Origin: Spirosoma oryzae
GTDB lineage: Bacteria > Bacteroidota > Bacteroidia > Cytophagales > Spirosomataceae
Length of the DNA stretch: 64,000 nt
NCBI RefSeq assembly: GCF_003002825.1
Contig: NZ_PVTE01000003.1
Coordinates: forward strand, 124,001-188,000
Direction of reading: 5' to 3'
A model generated the notes under the pieces. The model had not been told where the DNA came from. It did no database searches and worked only from the letters and a program-made list of their open reading frames with translations. The position numbers and the translations under genes were made by a program. Positions 1-7,763 of the stretch are shown here, in pieces. Each line of letters opens with the position of its first letter. Position 1 is the first letter of the stretch.

Positions 1-1025
1 GCTACAACTACGGCCTGCTGCCACCGGTTCGGGGGAGCGCCGTGTCGCACGAGTTCGACCTGCTGGAGAAAAACAGCAACCATGTGGAAGTGCGGCTCTA
101 TCGCTGCAACGCCATCACGCAGGGCGGCTGCCGCATTGCCATAAACCCCGACGTGCTGAAGTTCACGGTATTGACCGCTTCCTTCGCCGTTACTCAGCAG
201 TACGATCAGCAGCAGCGCCCGGACTACGACATTGTGTTGGTTGTCAACCCGTTCGAGAAAGTACCGATCGGCAACCCCGACCCCGACGAGTCGCCCCTGC
301 GGCACCCGTATACCGAATACGCCTACCGGCTGATGGTGGTGCCGTCGCAACAGGTCAATGCCGACGAGCTGGGTAGTCATCACCTCGTTATCGGGAAAGC
401 CGTGTATCAGGAAGGACACTACGTAGTCGATAGTCAGTACATTCCCCCCTGCGCATCGGTGGCCAGTCATCCCCGCCTGATTCAGTACTACAAGGCGTTT
501 GGCTGGGGACTTAATGAGCTACAGGTCAGTTCGTTCAAGATTATCCGTAAGATTCACGATCAGTCGCAGCCGTCGGATATTGCCCGGCATGTGCAGATGC
601 TTTGTACGCGGATGCTGGATTACCTGGGTACGGTCTTTTTCCATTTCCGGAACCTCGACCACCAGCACTCACCCGTCTTTCTGGTCGGCTACTTCGCCAA
701 CCTGACCAGCATCATTTATACGGCGCTGTACTGTCTGCCCACGCGACAGAAAGAAGAACTGCTGCACTATTTCTACGAATGGACGGACGTAACGCCGGGG
801 CAGTTCGAGGAGCTACTGCTGCGCCTGCTCGAACACGACTACAATCACCACCAGATCGGCGTGTCGATGACGACGGTCGAGCAGTTCCTGAGCGTGTTTA
901 CCAAACTGTGGAACAAGCTCAGTACGCTCGAATATATCGGGCAGCGGAAAGATACGATTCTGGTGCGTGAAGAGGCCCCCGTTCAGCTCGCGCCCACCCG
1001 GCGGGGCTGGAATATTCTGGACTAA
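1..1025 (+). CDS. tssK: T6SS baseplate protein TssK, 5' end outside the window
   Basis: TssK is the baseplate subunit that connects the wedge to the membrane anchor. The frame is open from base 3, where it reads YNYGLLPPVRGS, so the start lies upstream and the GTG at 42 is internal. The part seen (about 340 residues) has the TssK-like pattern LLEKNSNHVEVRLYRC followed by AITQGGCRIAI near the front, and an acidic, Tyr/His-rich helical C-terminal half. The end of the gene overlaps, in antisense, the last 34 codons of the RHS gene. The assignment rests on this pattern and on tssE, tssF, tssG, tssB, tssC and clpV nearby. It is likely the T6SSiii form, which runs to roughly 400 residues. Confidence 0.85.
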   Translation, partial: YNYGLLPPVRGSAVSHEFDLLEKNSNHVEVRLYRCNAITQGGCRIAINPDVLKFTVLTASFAVTQQYDQQQRPDYDIVLVVNPFEKVPIGNPDPDESPLRHPYTEYAYRLMVVPSQQVNADELGSHHLVIGKAVYQEGHYVVDSQYIPPCASVASHPRLIQYYKAFGWGLNELQVSSFKIIRKIHDQSQPSDIARHVQMLCTRMLDYLGTVFFHFRNLDHQHSPVFLVGYFANLTSIIYTALYCLPTRQKEELLHYFYEWTDVTPGQFEELLLRLLEHDYNHHQIGVSMTTVEQFLSVFTKLWNKLSTLEYIGQRKDTILVREEAPVQLAPTRRGWNILD

Positions 1026-3891
1026 GCGGCAACCCGCTATCAGCATCGACGTAACTAAAATCACTATATACCAGCCCAACCTCCGGCACGTCGAACTGAC
1101 CAGGGCCCAGGTAGGTATGCCAGTGCGCCGGTCCCGTTAACCCGTGCTTTTTGCCAAACAGATACCAGTCGTACGTCCAGACCGGCTCGCCCGTCGACGT
1201 ATGCATCGATAGCGGTTGACCCAGGTGATTGCACACCAGGCTGTACACCTGATTACCAACCTGTAACAGGACAGGCACCGAACTATCAGCGGTGAACCAG
1301 GTGAGCGCGACCGGCTCGTCGTCGCCCTGCTGATGCCATTCGTGGGCCAGTTGTCGGCCATTCCAGCCCCAGCGTACGGTCCTGTTGCCCACCCGCTTTT
1401 CAATTCGGCGACCCAGCGCGTCGTACACAAACGTTACCGGTTGCTTATCGGGCCGGACAACCCGGTTTAGTACGCCCGATTCGTACCAGTGAAACGTCCA
1501 GACCTGTCCGGCCACCCGTTTTTCGCGCAGATAGCCATCGGCATCATAGTAAAAGCGCATGGACCCGACGATCAGCAGTTGCCAGCCGAATTCGGCCACG
1601 TCGGTGGCGGGGCGGAGCAGGTGCTGCTGATACGCCCGTCGATCGGCGACCCAGCGTTCGGTCCAGCCCACCGAACAAACGGCTTCCACGACGGCTCCTG
1701 TCAGATCGTACCGCAGGTCGACGGTTCCCGAGCGCGTATCCTGTAACCGGCTGAGTTGCGAACCCGCCCAGCCGTACGTCAGCCCGCGACCCGCCTGCAA
1801 CTGACTGCCCCAATACACCGACTGACTGACAGGCAACCGGCCGTCGCCGTATTGCCACCGACAGCGCAGCCCACCCGGCCACACCTGTTCGGTCAGCCGA
1901 CCGCGCTGGTCATAGGTTTGCCAATAGTGCCCGACGGGGTGAGTCAGCTTACTCAGCTGATGTTGACTTGTGTAGCTGTATGTGACAGCCACCCCATCGG
2001 CCGTTTCCCAGCTGACCCGGTTTCCGGCTTGATCGTAGCTGGTTTGTAACGTACCCTGTTCACTGGTTTCCGCAATGATGTGGCCTCGGGCGTCGCGCGC
2101 AAACTGGACAGACGCGGTGGGCGAAACGGCTTCAACCAGCCAGCCATCCGGGCGGTAGGTGTAGTGATACCCGGTATCATCACTAAACAGGGCTTCAGTC
2201 AGGCGACCGGCGGCATCGTAGTGAAAGCGCGTCGACTGACCGTCGGCACGGGTATATTCCCGAATGGACCCGGCTGCATCCCGGATAAACTGCCAGTTGA
2301 GCTTGCCCCGGCGCAGGCGAAGCAGCAGGCCATCGGCATCGTAGGCTGGCTGATAGTCGTCGGCGACCGGCTGCGCGACTGATAGCGGCTGCGCATCGAC
2401 CGGAAACAACGCCTTCACTTCACCCAATCGACGGGCGAACGTCAGCCGGCCAGCCGCGTCGAACGCCCAGTCGACCTGATCCATAGCGGTCCATTGCCGA
2501 ACCGGGTTAGCCGCTGCGTCGTACGCCCAGCGGACTACCGGCCCTGCCGTCTGTCGTTCGACGAGCAGACCTGCATCGTCGTAAACGAATCGGGTCTCGG
2601 CCCCGGTCGGGTCAAGGCACATCGTCAGCTGACCAGCCGGATCATAGCTCCACTGCCAGACGCTACCGGCCCGGTCGGTCAGCGTCAGCAATTGGTCACT
2701 CTCGTCGTAGGTCATCACCAGCGTGCCGCCGTCGGGCCAGGCAGTCTGCGTCAGATTGCCGCGCTCGTCGTACACGAAAAACGTGGTGTTACCCAAGGCA
2801 TCCTGTTCGCTGACCCGTTCGTTGGATTCGTTATGAAACCAGACCCGCTGCCGTCCCTCGGCGCTCATAAACCGCTGCGCGATACCGGCTTCATGCACGT
2901 ACTGCCGAACCTGCCCGGCTTCGTCGGTAATCAGCGTCCGGCCTTCGTCGGTCAGGTAGCGAAACTGCGCGACACGCCCCCCCGTATCCCGCCGGACCTC
3001 CGTGCACCGAATCAGCTTGTCGACAGGGGCATACGCGAAGAACACGGACTGGCGCAGCGCATCGGTCAGGCGAATGATGCGCTGCTGCCGGTAATGGTAG
3101 CGCGTTGCAGGCCGGTCCGGTATGGCGACCTCGATCAGGTTCCGGGCGTCGTCGTAACGGTACTGCGCCAGGACACGGCGCGGCTGCGTCGCATCGGGGG
3201 CTGTCAGCGTCAGTTGGTTGATGTGTCCTGCGGCATCAGTCGTCAGCTCGATCACACGCTGCGCACCGTCGGTGATGCGAAACAGTTGCCCCAGCTGATT
3301 GTAGGTGAACTGAAGCTGGTACGTTACACCCGCCCGGCTAACCGCCGTCAGTCGGCACAGGCTTCCGCTGGGGTTGTCGGCAAACCGGTAGCGAAGGCCG
3401 TCGGTCCGGTGCAGCACGTAGCCCCGCGCGTCACGACCCAGTCGAAGCTTCTCAGGTCGGTTCAAGGCCGATTCGCCATCCGCCAGCATCGGAAACAGGA
3501 CCGCCCGGTTCTCGGGTAAGCGCACCACGACGCGCCGGGTACGCCGGTCTTCCAGCAACACATAATCGTACGAATGCCGCCAGCCAACGCCCAGCGATCC
3601 ATCGGTCAGGTGCCCCGAACGCCAGTGTCGCCCCCATACAAACGGCACCGGTGCCGGGATGGCCGCGTCGGTTGTTTCCAGCACCACTTCGCCCGTCGCC
3701 ACGTCGACCAGTCCGCTATCGAGCGTTCGGCACCATATCGGCAGGGTCTGGTAGTCGTCGACCGTAAGGCCGAGTCGTTGCAGCAGGTCCGTGAGTTGTG
3801 TTCGTTCGTCGGCTTCGGGGGGGATGGGCTGACTAACGGCTGGATACAGCAGTCGGCGCAGACCGGTGCGAAAGGCGGGCGTAGTAGTCAT
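919..3891 (-). CDS. RHS/YD-repeat protein without an evident toxin tip
   Basis: This is a large RHS-family protein (990 residues from ATG 3891). The N-terminal region has a DUF6531-like segment (GVGWRHSYDYVLLEDR), and the rest is dense YD repeats such as RYRFADNP, FVYDERGNLTQ and FHYDAAGRLTEA. Such proteins form a hollow shell around a C-terminal toxin and are often delivered by VgrG spikes. No PAAR domain is seen at the N terminus. The core ends with SYVDADSGLPLSPEY, which matches the usual end of an RHS core. Only about 34 more codons follow, and these are antisense to the 3' end of tssK, so no toxin domain is recognisable. The ATG at 3891 forms an ATGA overlap with the upstream gene and is preferred over the ATG at 3915. 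Confidence 0.85.
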   Translation of the reverse strand: MTTTPAFRTGLRRLLYPAVSQPIPPEADERTQLTDLLQRLGLTVDDYQTLPIWCRTLDSGLVDVATGEVVLETTDAAIPAPVPFVWGRHWRSGHLTDGSLGVGWRHSYDYVLLEDRRTRRVVVRLPENRAVLFPMLADGESALNRPEKLRLGRDARGYVLHRTDGLRYRFADNPSGSLCRLTAVSRAGVTYQLQFTYNQLGQLFRITDGAQRVIELTTDAAGHINQLTLTAPDATQPRRVLAQYRYDDARNLIEVAIPDRPATRYHYRQQRIIRLTDALRQSVFFAYAPVDKLIRCTEVRRDTGGRVAQFRYLTDEGRTLITDEAGQVRQYVHEAGIAQRFMSAEGRQRVWFHNESNERVSEQDALGNTTFFVYDERGNLTQTAWPDGGTLVMTYDESDQLLTLTDRAGSVWQWSYDPAGQLTMCLDPTGAETRFVYDDAGLLVERQTAGPVVRWAYDAAANPVRQWTAMDQVDWAFDAAGRLTFARRLGEVKALFPVDAQPLSVAQPVADDYQPAYDADGLLLRLRRGKLNWQFIRDAAGSIREYTRADGQSTRFHYDAAGRLTEALFSDDTGYHYTYRPDGWLVEAVSPTASVQFARDARGHIIAETSEQGTLQTSYDQAGNRVSWETADGVAVTYSYTSQHQLSKLTHPVGHYWQTYDQRGRLTEQVWPGGLRCRWQYGDGRLPVSQSVYWGSQLQAGRGLTYGWAGSQLSRLQDTRSGTVDLRYDLTGAVVEAVCSVGWTERWVADRRAYQQHLLRPATDVAEFGWQLLIVGSMRFYYDADGYLREKRVAGQVWTFHWYESGVLNRVVRPDKQPVTFVYDALGRRIEKRVGNRTVRWGWNGRQLAHEWHQQGDDEPVALTWFTADSSVPVLLQVGNQVYSLVCNHLGQPLSMHTSTGEPVWTYDWYLFGKKHGLTGPAHWHTYLGPGQFDVPEVGLVYSDFSYVDADSGLPLSPEYSSPAGWARAERGPLHAPESYLSAARYIRAY

Positions 3892-5141
3892 AGCGTAGTA
3901 TTGGATCGTCGCCAACGGGTTCCGAGCAGTTGCGACAGGCGTTCGTCGGCTTTATGGCGTCCGGCGGAAGTCGTCTGTTGGTTCCAGTACCGCTTGCCGA
4001 TCTCGGTCAGGCGGGCGGCCCCGTGCTGTTCCGGCGGCAGATTCTCCGCCAGTTCGAACAGGTGCTGATATACGGCTTCCGATGCTTTTGTGCTGCCTGA
4101 CTGTTCGTGAACGACACTCAGTCGCCGATAACTTTCGATAGCCAGCAACCAGTCCTGCAGGGCTTCGGCCCGGTCGCCCGCCCGCTGGTAGTAGTCGATG
4201 GCGCGCGGGCGTTGCCGCAGGGTTTCGTACACCCCACCCCCACCCAGCCAGGCCATGATACTCAACTGCCCTGCCGACGCGTCGCCCGTTTCGCACAGCC
4301 GTTCCATCTGCTCGATGACCTGCCCGTAGCGGGTAAGGGCTTCTTCAAACCGACGATGATCGACATAGGCGTAGGCTACCGACAGGTGTACACTCCCCGC
4401 CAGCACCGGCCAGTTTTGCTGTCCGCAGATCAGCAGGCAATTGTTGGCGAAGTACTGTACGTCGCGGAGGTTTCGCTGCGCCAGAGCCGCCGTCAGCTCA
4501 GCCTGCCACTGCCGAAACTTCACGTCGGGAGCCGTGGGCGAGCCCAGCGCGGCCAGTTGCCGGATTATCTTCGGCAGCTGCATATCGATGGTACCACTAT
4601 AACAATCGGCCCGAAAGCGACCGCACAGCGTAGCCAGCTGTTCGGCTCCCACCGTATCGGTAACCAGCAGCCGGAGGTCGGCGGGCAGGTCGCGTTGCAA
4701 CAGGGCGGTCAGCACCGGCTCCAGCGTCGCCTTGTCGTCGGCCGACTCGGGCAACAGGCACAGTACCAATGCCCCGTCGGTATGCGTCCGTACGGTGCGG
4801 TTCAGTTGGTGCAGGTATTGCACGAAGCGGGACACGACATCCTGCCCGGTCTGCTTCGGCGCATCGACCAGGTCGACCGACAGGCCGTGCTGATCGAGTA
4901 GTACCAGGTCGTGCTGTACACCGTCCGTCAGTTCACCAAGCGCCTGGTCGACATAGCGTTGCCACGACTGAAGCGGGGTTCGCAGCACCACGAAAATATC
5001 GTTCGACACGGCATTGATCCCCGCCTGCTCCTGCAAAAATAGCGACAGTAGCCACTGCTCATCGGGCGCAAATACCCACCGGCACACCCGCAGCTGTGGC
5101 CGTCGGCGAAACGCCTGCCAGTGCCGTTCCAGCACGGCCAT
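3888..5141 (-). CDS. TPR-containing protein between vgrG and rhs
   Basis: This predicted soluble protein of about 417 residues has a C-terminal half that reads as tetratricopeptide-like helical pairs (for example YETLRQRPRAIDYYQRAGDR and QDWLLAIESYRRLSVV). The N-terminal half is unrecognised. It has no signal peptide or membrane segment. The frame is open up to 5348, but residues before MAVLERHW are encoded by repeat DNA, so ATG 5141 is chosen. The stop overlaps the rhs start as ATGA, so the two are probably translationally coupled. Position between vgrG and rhs suggests an adaptor or chaperone that loads the RHS protein on the spike. That role is inference; no specific T6SS adaptor family was recognised. 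Confidence 0.7.
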   Translation of the reverse strand: MAVLERHWQAFRRRPQLRVCRWVFAPDEQWLLSLFLQEQAGINAVSNDIFVVLRTPLQSWQRYVDQALGELTDGVQHDLVLLDQHGLSVDLVDAPKQTGQDVVSRFVQYLHQLNRTVRTHTDGALVLCLLPESADDKATLEPVLTALLQRDLPADLRLLVTDTVGAEQLATLCGRFRADCYSGTIDMQLPKIIRQLAALGSPTAPDVKFRQWQAELTAALAQRNLRDVQYFANNCLLICGQQNWPVLAGSVHLSVAYAYVDHRRFEEALTRYGQVIEQMERLCETGDASAGQLSIMAWLGGGGVYETLRQRPRAIDYYQRAGDRAEALQDWLLAIESYRRLSVVHEQSGSTKASEAVYQHLFELAENLPPEQHGAARLTEIGKRYWNQQTTSAGRHKADERLSQLLGTRWRRSNTTL

Positions 5142-5173
5142 CCGCTGACTGAGTGGGTTGGTCAAGGTTTGAG

Positions 5174-5376
5174 TTTCGGTATACGGTATACGGTTTTCGG
5201 TATTCAGTTTACGGTTGGCCGCCACGCAGTGTAGCCCAGACCTCCAGGTCTGGAGGGCGCGAAGCGACCAATAAAGCTGCCGCCACACGAGTTGGCCTGA
5301 CGGCCTCCAGACGTGGACGTCTGGGCTACAGTCGCCTGGTCTACACACGCGCCAGCCAACCGTAAACCATATACCT
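5174..5376. repeat. Composite inverted repeat between the TPR gene and vgrG
   Basis: Two nested inverted structures lie here. The outer arms are TTTACGGTTGGC at 5208-5219 and its exact complement at 5355-5366, next to TATACGG/TTTCGG tracts shared with the lutB-lutC gap near 47.03-47.15 kb. The inner one (5230-5330) has near-identical ends reading TGTAGCCCAGAC and GTCTGGGCTACA, each followed inward by a CCTCCAG/CTGGAGG element. This looks like a small non-coding palindromic element inserted into a dispersed intergenic repeat. No coding capacity is seen. Confidence 0.65.
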
Positions 5377-5380
5377 TGAA

Positions 5381-7111
5381 CTAATTAATCATCACCATAC
5401 TGCCTTTGACCGTCGTGATGCCGGAGCTTTTGACGTTCATCGTGCCGGTGCCTTCCACGTCGGTCATGGCCCCCTTGACGGCCATCTGCGCGGTGGCTTC
5501 GATTTTTACCTGTGCGCCTTTGATGTTGACGGCCTGCTTGCCTTCGATGTTGATCGTCGTCGCCGACAGGTCGATCTGCTGCGCTTCGACCGTGACCTTG
5601 GCGGTGGCTTTGACGATGATGTCTTTGGACGACTGCACCGTAATCGTTCCGTTGCCGCTGGGCACCGTGATCTTGACGAAGTTCTTCTCGTCGACCTGCA
5701 AGTGAATTTCCTTCGTGCTGGGCTTTTCGATAAAGGTCAGCGTACTACCGCTGCCTACGCTGATGTGCTTTTCCTCGTCCGGCTTGCTGGTGTCGATCCC
5801 GCTGTTTTTACCGTGCGGCAGCGCCCCGATCACGAAAGGCCGTTCAGGATTATTGTATTCGAAGCCGACCATGACCTGATCGCCGACGGTCGGCACAAAC
5901 TGAAAGCCGCGCGTTTTCTTGTTGTCTTTGTGCAGGCCGAAGTGTGGCAGGGTCATACGGATAAAGGGCGTCGTTTGTGGGGCTTTCATCCAGAGCAGCC
6001 GCACTTTCACCCGGCCCATACCTTTCGGGTCTTTATTGTCGACCACCTCACCGATCTGCGTCTGCGCCATCGGCCGAATCAGTTTCCGGACTGGCATCGC
6101 TACGACATCGGCGGGAATGGCGCGGAAGCGGTTGTGATACTCACCAACACCCGTTACGTAATGAACGACATCGGTAATCAGGTACGGGGCCGATTGACCG
6201 CCTTTACCCCGCTTGGCATCCTTGACGATGATTTTACAGCCGGGAAACAAACCGGGAACGCGGGCCTGCCCTTCCATGTATTTTTCTTCCGCCCCCAGCG
6301 CAGCCTTGCGGTTGTCGCGGTAAGGCGTCATGTCGGCCGCAACTTTGGCGGGGTGCGGGTTGATCGTGCCTTCGTTTTCGGGTTTGCCGTAGGGCAGTTC
6401 GTCTTTTGCCGATTCCGCTTCCAGTCGCTTGTCGTCTTCCGACAGGTAATCGTAGTGCTTGACGTAAGTCGGCGCGGCCCGCACCCCCGACCGGAAATTG
6501 ATCAGGTTACCGCCAAACGTCAGCGTCAGCGATGAACTGGTACCTGGCGTTTTGGTGAACTGAAGCTGACTACCGTCGTAGTAAAACCAGGCCCCGAAGT
6601 CGTAGGCCAGTCGCTTGAGAAAATTCCAGATCGATTCGTTGTAGCGGACGCAGAACGGCAGGTCGGCGGGACCGAGCGGGGCCGTCACTTTCTTGGGATG
6701 CTGGTAACCACTCAGGCTGGCGTTGGCAATGTCGGCGATGGACTTATCGCTGAATGTCTCGGTGCCGGGCGTTGTCCGCAGGGCTTCGCAGTGCCCGTGT
6801 CCGGTGACGATCATACGCCCCCAGTAGCCGTCGTCCTGCTGCCGCAGTTCGGTCTGCGTGATGATGCCTTTGAACTCCAGCGCCGGGCTCGATGAGTCGC
6901 CCTTCACCGTCAGGTCGAACGTCTTGCGGTGGAGCGAGTCGAGCTGATCGGGGAAGAGCGTGACCAGTTCCTCGATGGCGTCGTGCTCGAAGATAACCCG
7001 GAACTCGTGCGTCGTGTGAATCGACTGTTGCAGGGTCAGCGAATGGAAGGAGGAAATGCGTTTACCCTCGACGAGCAGCGTGGTTTCCGTAACGATAGAG
7101 TAGACCGGCAT
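5381..7111 (-). CDS. vgrG: T6SS spike protein VgrG (TssI)
   Basis: VgrG trimerises to form the puncturing spike at the tip of the Hcp tube. The protein (576 residues from ATG 7111) has a gp27-like N-terminal part (VTETTLLVEGKRISSFHSL onward), a gp5-type OB fold beginning near AQTQIGEVVDNKDPKGMGRV, and a C-terminal beta-prism of short repeats ending in VKGSMVMIN. It has no long C-terminal extension, so it is not an evolved, toxin-fused VgrG. The frame is open to a start at 7165, but MPVYSIVTETT is the usual kind of VgrG beginning. It is divergent from tssE and heads a leftward vgrG - TPR - rhs group. Confidence 0.93.
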   Translation of the reverse strand: MPVYSIVTETTLLVEGKRISSFHSLTLQQSIHTTHEFRVIFEHDAIEELVTLFPDQLDSLHRKTFDLTVKGDSSSPALEFKGIITQTELRQQDDGYWGRMIVTGHGHCEALRTTPGTETFSDKSIADIANASLSGYQHPKKVTAPLGPADLPFCVRYNESIWNFLKRLAYDFGAWFYYDGSQLQFTKTPGTSSSLTLTFGGNLINFRSGVRAAPTYVKHYDYLSEDDKRLEAESAKDELPYGKPENEGTINPHPAKVAADMTPYRDNRKAALGAEEKYMEGQARVPGLFPGCKIIVKDAKRGKGGQSAPYLITDVVHYVTGVGEYHNRFRAIPADVVAMPVRKLIRPMAQTQIGEVVDNKDPKGMGRVKVRLLWMKAPQTTPFIRMTLPHFGLHKDNKKTRGFQFVPTVGDQVMVGFEYNNPERPFVIGALPHGKNSGIDTSKPDEEKHISVGSGSTLTFIEKPSTKEIHLQVDEKNFVKITVPSGNGTITVQSSKDIIVKATAKVTVEAQQIDLSATTINIEGKQAVNIKGAQVKIEATAQMAVKGAMTDVEGTGTMNVKSSGITTVKGSMVMIN

Positions 7112-7294
7112 GAGGTAAAAAAGGAGGAGTACGAACCACTGTCTGCGCCGGCTTACGAAGACCAAAAACCGGCATAAAATCGGGCATCAGAACTAAGCAC
7201 GCCGAATGTAAGAAAAGGCTTGTCCATTACCAACCAAATTTGTTTATTGGTTAGCGTTTATAGCGCACCCCTCTTTTTTACCCAACAACCCACT
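7112..7294. promoter_or_regulatory. Divergent intergenic region, vgrG and tssE
   Basis: About 180 bases separate the divergent vgrG and tssE starts, so promoters in both directions are expected here. A short inverted repeat, AACCAA at 7232-7237 and TTGGTT at 7247-7252, flanks an AT-rich core with TTTG, a base pattern common in Bacteroidota promoters. No exact -33/-7 pair could be fixed. Regulatory function is inferred from gene layout. Confidence 0.35.
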
Positions 7295-7729
7295 GTGAAT
7301 CAGACATTTTATCAGCTACCGATCCGATTTGGACCCTTGATGGCCGGGCGCGAGCTACCCACCTGCGGAGCCGGCACGTCCATCGCCCAAACGCTCTATC
7401 TGCTGCTCTATACCCAGTACGGTGAACTGCGCGCCGATCGCTCGTTTGGCTGCCAGATCTGGGACCTTACCTACGACCGAACGGTCAGCACCAACGACTG
7501 GATGACGGGGCTCTGCGAGTCGCTCGAAGCGGCTATCCGACGCCATGAAACCCGCCTGCGCAACCCCCAGGTCAGTGTGCAGTTTCTACCCGTCGACCAT
7601 CGGATCGACCCGCTGCCCGTCGACTTTCAGCGGACGGTCGTCGTCACGGTCAATGCGCTGCTCGACGCAACGCAGGAGCCCTTCCGATTCTCGACCCGGC
7701 TCTACCTCGGTCAACTGTCGATGCGCTGA
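7295..7729 (+). CDS. tssE: T6SS baseplate protein TssE (gp25-like)
   Basis: TssE is the gp25-family wedge protein that nucleates sheath polymerisation. About 144 residues. The family pattern is clear: LPTCGAGTSIAQTLYLLLYT, then YGELRADRSFGCQIWDLTYD with the FGC.IWD core, and a C-terminal strand region (VVVTVNALLD). The frame is also open from a TTG at 7220, but the first 25 codons of that version lie in the likely promoter region, so GTG 7295 (start of VNQTFYQLPIRFGP) is chosen. tssF follows after 34 bases, so the two are likely co-transcribed. Confidence 0.88.
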   Translation: MNQTFYQLPIRFGPLMAGRELPTCGAGTSIAQTLYLLLYTQYGELRADRSFGCQIWDLTYDRTVSTNDWMTGLCESLEAAIRRHETRLRNPQVSVQFLPVDHRIDPLPVDFQRTVVVTVNALLDATQEPFRFSTRLYLGQLSMR

Positions 7730-7763
7730 GCGTCGTATCTGCTTCACCCTTTTTGGACGTACC

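Noticed and set aside
2494-3519. Long open frame on the plus strand (341 codons) inside the RHS gene
   Set aside because: It is antisense to a clear YD-repeat protein and its translation has no domain pattern; a GC-rich shadow.
5142-5348. N-terminal extension of the TPR protein
   Set aside because: The extra codons lie in palindromic repeat DNA and give an odd Trp/Arg-rich sequence; ATG 5141 is better.
7220-7294. N-terminal extension of TssE from TTG 7220
   Set aside because: It adds residues not typical of the family and lies in the likely divergent promoter.
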